A stretch of DNA of 17,829 bases from Candidatus Aminicenantota bacterium (lineage in GTDB: Bacteria > Acidobacteriota > Aminicenantia > Aminicenantales > Aminicenantaceae). Under the pieces are notes generated by a model. It saw only the letters and a list, made by a program, of their open reading frames with translations. It searched no databases and had not been told where the DNA came from. The position numbers were made by a program, and so were the translations under genes. The first letter of the stretch is position 1. Each line of letters begins with the position of its first letter. Where the stretch lies: positions 1 through 17,829 of the forward strand of contig DAOUSP010000008.1 in NCBI GenBank assembly GCA_030627155.1, written 5' to 3'. This document shows positions 15,534 through 17,829 of the stretch, one piece after another.

Positions 15534-17219
15534 ATGAAGAGTATCATGAATTTAAAAAATGTAAATAATCGCTTAAGTCAAATTGGCATTCAATTGGAAA
15601 GTGGAGTAAAGATGGAGGGAGGGAAAATAAAGTCACCTAAAGAAACCTTTCAAACAGCTGTAAAACAACTGCAAAACTTGTCAACACAAATTGATTACCA
15701 AATAGTCAAAATCCATAATCATGACCACCTTAATATTCCTGTGTATCGAGTTCTAAGTCAGAAAGTATCATCTACTGGGAAAGGATTAAATGAAGAGTTC
15801 TCAAATGCTAGTGCCATTATGGAATTTATTGAGCGGTTGTCCTGGATTCGCTTTCTTTTTTCTCAGCAGGAAAACATAATCTGTACCTCAATATATGAAT
15901 TAGGCGATCTTGACTTTTGTGAAGAATATTTTGCCAACAATTTGGCAAATAGTACTGTTATCAAACAAAATTTTCCAGAAATCAGAAAGGTCAAAATGCG
16001 ATGGACGAAAGCTTATTCATTAACTAAAGACCGGTTTATCTGGTATCCATTATCATGGCACAATGCCGTGCAATATTCTAATGGTTTGGCATGCGGGAAT
16101 TCATTCACTGAGGCAATAGTTCAAGCTATCTGTGAAGTAGTCGAAAGGCATGCTTACTCCAAAGTATCATTTTCAGATGCCACACTTCCTACAATCAAAG
16201 TCGACCATTCTCAATGGACTCGAGTTGTGAATTTGCTGGAAAAGTTTGAATCATGTGGAGTTTCTATAGTATTGAAGGACATGACTGAGGAAACTCAGAT
16301 TCCATCGGTTTTAGCCTGGACTCGCGATAAATCATGTAGCTCAGTTAATAATGTGTGTGGAATGGGCACTCAGCTTAATCCTGAAAATGCTGCAATAAGA
16401 GCAATAACAGAGAGTGCTCAAGTTAGAGCTCAATTGCTTGAGAGGAGATCTCATTTTACGGAAACCAGGACTTTTGACGAATATTATAAAAATATGCCTA
16501 AAAAAGGCTGGGGCGTTTTAAACGACAATACGTTTTATGAACGAATGGCTGATGATTCTAGAATAATTAACTCATCTCAAATCGAGGATTTTCAGAGTAA
16601 TGATATACTTAATGATTTTGAAGCACTTATCAATATGTTAAAAAAGGAATCCCACGAGATCTTTGTCATCAACAAGACCCACCCTGAATTGTGCATTCCG
16701 ACAATAAGAATTTTTGTACCAACATTAAAGTATTATGTCTTATCTTCTGATACGCCTGTATCTTTTGATTCAATACTTGCTCATGTTTATCTTGATACTG
16801 CGGATATAGACAATGCAGTTATATACTTGCGGAAGACAAAGAATGAAATTTTATTAAAAAAGGCAAATGCTTTGGAAAAATTACAGAAAAATGGATTGTC
16901 AAGTCATGAATGTGTCGCGAGACTTCAGGAAAATTTAAAAATAAACATGGCAAATGAAAAAGCAAAATATCGTTTGAACAAATCTATAAGAATAACTGAA
17001 GATCTACGGAATGGACATACTTTGCTATTTAATCCAAAAAATGGATTACGGGCTAAAATAACGACCTCGGCATTCCATTACTTAAAAATGTTAGAAGATA
17101 AAACTGTAGAGCAGATATTAAGAGAAAGTCAAAATTTAGAAGAGGATAATCAAAAAAAATTTCTTGATTTTCTCGATAAATTTTTAGTGAAAGGTTTTAT
17201 AGAATTTATCTACGACTGA
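15534..17219 (+). CDS. YcaO-family enzyme fused to a C-terminal PqqD-like recognition element
   Basis: YcaO enzymes use ATP to activate peptide backbone amides, making azolines, thioamides or amidines. Residues about 30-400 are the YcaO domain. It holds the ATP/Mg signature ACGNSFTEAIVQAICEVVERHA (from 186; Glu193, Glu201, Glu204, Arg205) and MGTQLNPENAAIRAITESAQVR with Glu293, Gln296 and Arg298. The proline-rich C-terminus of azoline cyclodehydratases is absent. Instead a helical linker (about 430-480) leads to residues 485-561 (NGHTLLFNPKNGLRAKI through KFLVKGFIEF), which have the strand-strand-helix layout of a PqqD-like RRE, the domain that binds RiPP leader peptides. No TfuA or ThiF-like partner gene is in the window. 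AGGAAA precedes the ATG at 15534. It is the last gene of the operon, 40 bases after the permease. Family sure; exact chemistry unknown. Confidence 0.92.
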   Translation: MKSIMNLKNVNNRLSQIGIQLESGVKMEGGKIKSPKETFQTAVKQLQNLSTQIDYQIVKIHNHDHLNIPVYRVLSQKVSSTGKGLNEEFSNASAIMEFIERLSWIRFLFSQQENIICTSIYELGDLDFCEEYFANNLANSTVIKQNFPEIRKVKMRWTKAYSLTKDRFIWYPLSWHNAVQYSNGLACGNSFTEAIVQAICEVVERHAYSKVSFSDATLPTIKVDHSQWTRVVNLLEKFESCGVSIVLKDMTEETQIPSVLAWTRDKSCSSVNNVCGMGTQLNPENAAIRAITESAQVRAQLLERRSHFTETRTFDEYYKNMPKKGWGVLNDNTFYERMADDSRIINSSQIEDFQSNDILNDFEALINMLKKESHEIFVINKTHPELCIPTIRIFVPTLKYYVLSSDTPVSFDSILAHVYLDTADIDNAVIYLRKTKNEILLKKANALEKLQKNGLSSHECVARLQENLKINMANEKAKYRLNKSIRITEDLRNGHTLLFNPKNGLRAKITTSAFHYLKMLEDKTVEQILRESQNLEEDNQKKFLDFLDKFLVKGFIEFIYD

Positions 17220-17429
17220 ATTTACGCTAGCCTGAGTTTCCGTTTTATCAACTTAAAAATGATGTAAATCTTTCTTTAAAGAGATTGTCTACTTTTTAAT
17301 AGGGAAATGTGTATTGTGTCCCAGTTTATAAGTTTATAAAATAATATACACATTCCTGGTTTTGGGAAATGGAGTTTGGAAAAAATATCAATAAGAATGT
17401 AGAATTCGCATATTAATTCGCACACTAAG
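17220..17429. other. Intergenic region after the operon, weak terminator and long inverted repeat
   Basis: AATCT (17267-17271) and AGATT (17282-17286) form a weak hairpin followed by CTTTTTAA (17292-17299), a possible terminator. AATGTGTAT (17306-17314) and ATACACATT (17346-17354) form a perfect 9-bp inverted repeat around a 31-nt loop containing two TTTATAA copies; it may be a regulatory site or a hairpin in the leader of the next gene. The longest small frame, 15 codons at 17369-17416, is not convincing as a precursor peptide. Confidence 0.4.
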
Positions 17430-17829
17430 ATGAAAGTAAAAAAAGCTCGATGCATCAGATGCAACAGGGAGTCGATCCTTATATCTTCCACACTTGAGAT
17501 TTGTGTCGATTGTATCCGCAACCATTTTAACGAACTAAAGCCGCACATCGATAATGTCCATGCGAAAGTAAAGGAAGCTTTCAGCCTTCCTCCGCATCCG
17601 CCTCGCTCACCCGAAGGATTAAAATGTGACATTTACGCTAATCAATGCCAGATTCCTGCAGGTGGAAGAGGGTATTGTGGAGTGCGAATAAATGAAAATG
17701 GAAGATTTATTGGTGGAACAGAAAATGCAGGAAATTTCTTCAGCTATTATGACAGCCTCCCTACAAATTGTGTTGCTGACTGGGTTTGTGCAGCAGGGTC
17801 AGGGTGCGGTTATCCTCAATTTTCATACA
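17430..17829 (+). CDS. Radical-SAM-type protein with N-terminal zinc ribbon (5' part, runs off the window)
   Basis: The frame is open from the ATG at 17430 to the window edge (133 codons). Cys8, Cys11, Cys25 and Cys28 form a CxxC-x13-CxxC zinc ribbon. Cys66, Cys73 and Cys83 lie in CDIYANQCQIPAGGRGYCGVR, and then LPTNCVADWVCAAGSGCGYP follows. This order is that of the N-terminal region of the AmmeMemoRadiSam / PFL-activase-like radical SAM enzymes, in which the CxxxCxxC cluster motif comes later, so it should lie beyond the window. The ATG has a poor ribosome binding site; a stop at 17400 limits earlier starts. GC is higher than in the operon, and 210 bases separate it from the YcaO gene, so it may be an unrelated transcription unit. 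Confidence 0.75.
   Translation, partial: MKVKKARCIRCNRESILISSTLEICVDCIRNHFNELKPHIDNVHAKVKEAFSLPPHPPRSPEGLKCDIYANQCQIPAGGRGYCGVRINENGRFIGGTENAGNFFSYYDSLPTNCVADWVCAAGSGCGYPQFSY

Noticed and set aside
17276..17632. Minus-strand open frame of 118 codons
   Set aside because: It lies antisense to the start of the radical-SAM-type gene at 17430, has no ribosome site and no family resemblance.

Overview
The window is bacterial and AT-rich. Supporting signs are clear Shine-Dalgarno sites, a tRNA gene with its CCA encoded, two lipoprotein signal peptides, IS21-type insertion sequences and tightly coupled operon spacing. Several radical-SAM proteins suggest an anaerobe. The mix of a 6-bladed beta-propeller lipoprotein, a transglutaminase-like lipoprotein and SPASM maturases recalls uncultured Acidobacteriota/Aminicenantes or Bacteroidota-like lineages, but this is a weak inference and the sequence does not settle the taxon.

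Layout. (1) 1-5151 is a mobile-element graveyard around one ABC exporter gene. It holds the 3' end of an IS21-type istB with its 24-bp terminal repeats (1-294), a short orphan reading frame (to 417), a full-length ABC exporter (474-2213), the 5' part of a frameshifted integrase-type transposase (2314-2590), and inserted into that a nearly complete IS21-family element (about 2591-5151). That element has an intact istA, an istB broken by two 1-nt indels, and 24-bp-period repeats at both ends. (2) 5370-5446 is tRNA-Arg(ACG), with a hairpin behind it. (3) On the minus strand, 6488-5485, is a two-gene HEPN / nucleotidyltransferase module of toxin-antitoxin type. The nucleotidyltransferase carries an N-terminal winged helix, and a strong TGTAAC/GTTACA operator lies directly upstream. 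(4) On the plus strand, 6966-17219, is a single eight-gene operon-like block. (5) 17430 to the window end is the 5' part of another radical-SAM-type gene with an N-terminal zinc ribbon.

The operon is the main interest. Its first gene fuses a sigma-54-activator-type AAA+ ATPase, a short PqqD-like winged segment and a complete radical SAM/SPASM peptide maturase. Its last gene fuses a YcaO ATP-dependent backbone-modifying enzyme to a PqqD-like RiPP recognition element (RRE). Between them are a transglutaminase-like cysteine hydrolase lipoprotein, a 6-bladed beta-propeller lipoprotein, an ABC-2 type ATPase with two paralogous permeases, and an ABC exporter lodged between the two permease genes. 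The natural reading is a RiPP-type (ribosomally made, post-translationally modified peptide) biosynthesis and export locus: a radical-SAM/SPASM enzyme and a YcaO enzyme act on a common peptide, the transporters move the product or protect the cell, and the extracytoplasmic lipoproteins process or sense it. No convincing precursor peptide gene is visible, so the substrate may lie outside the window or be very small. Function is inferred from domains and context only.
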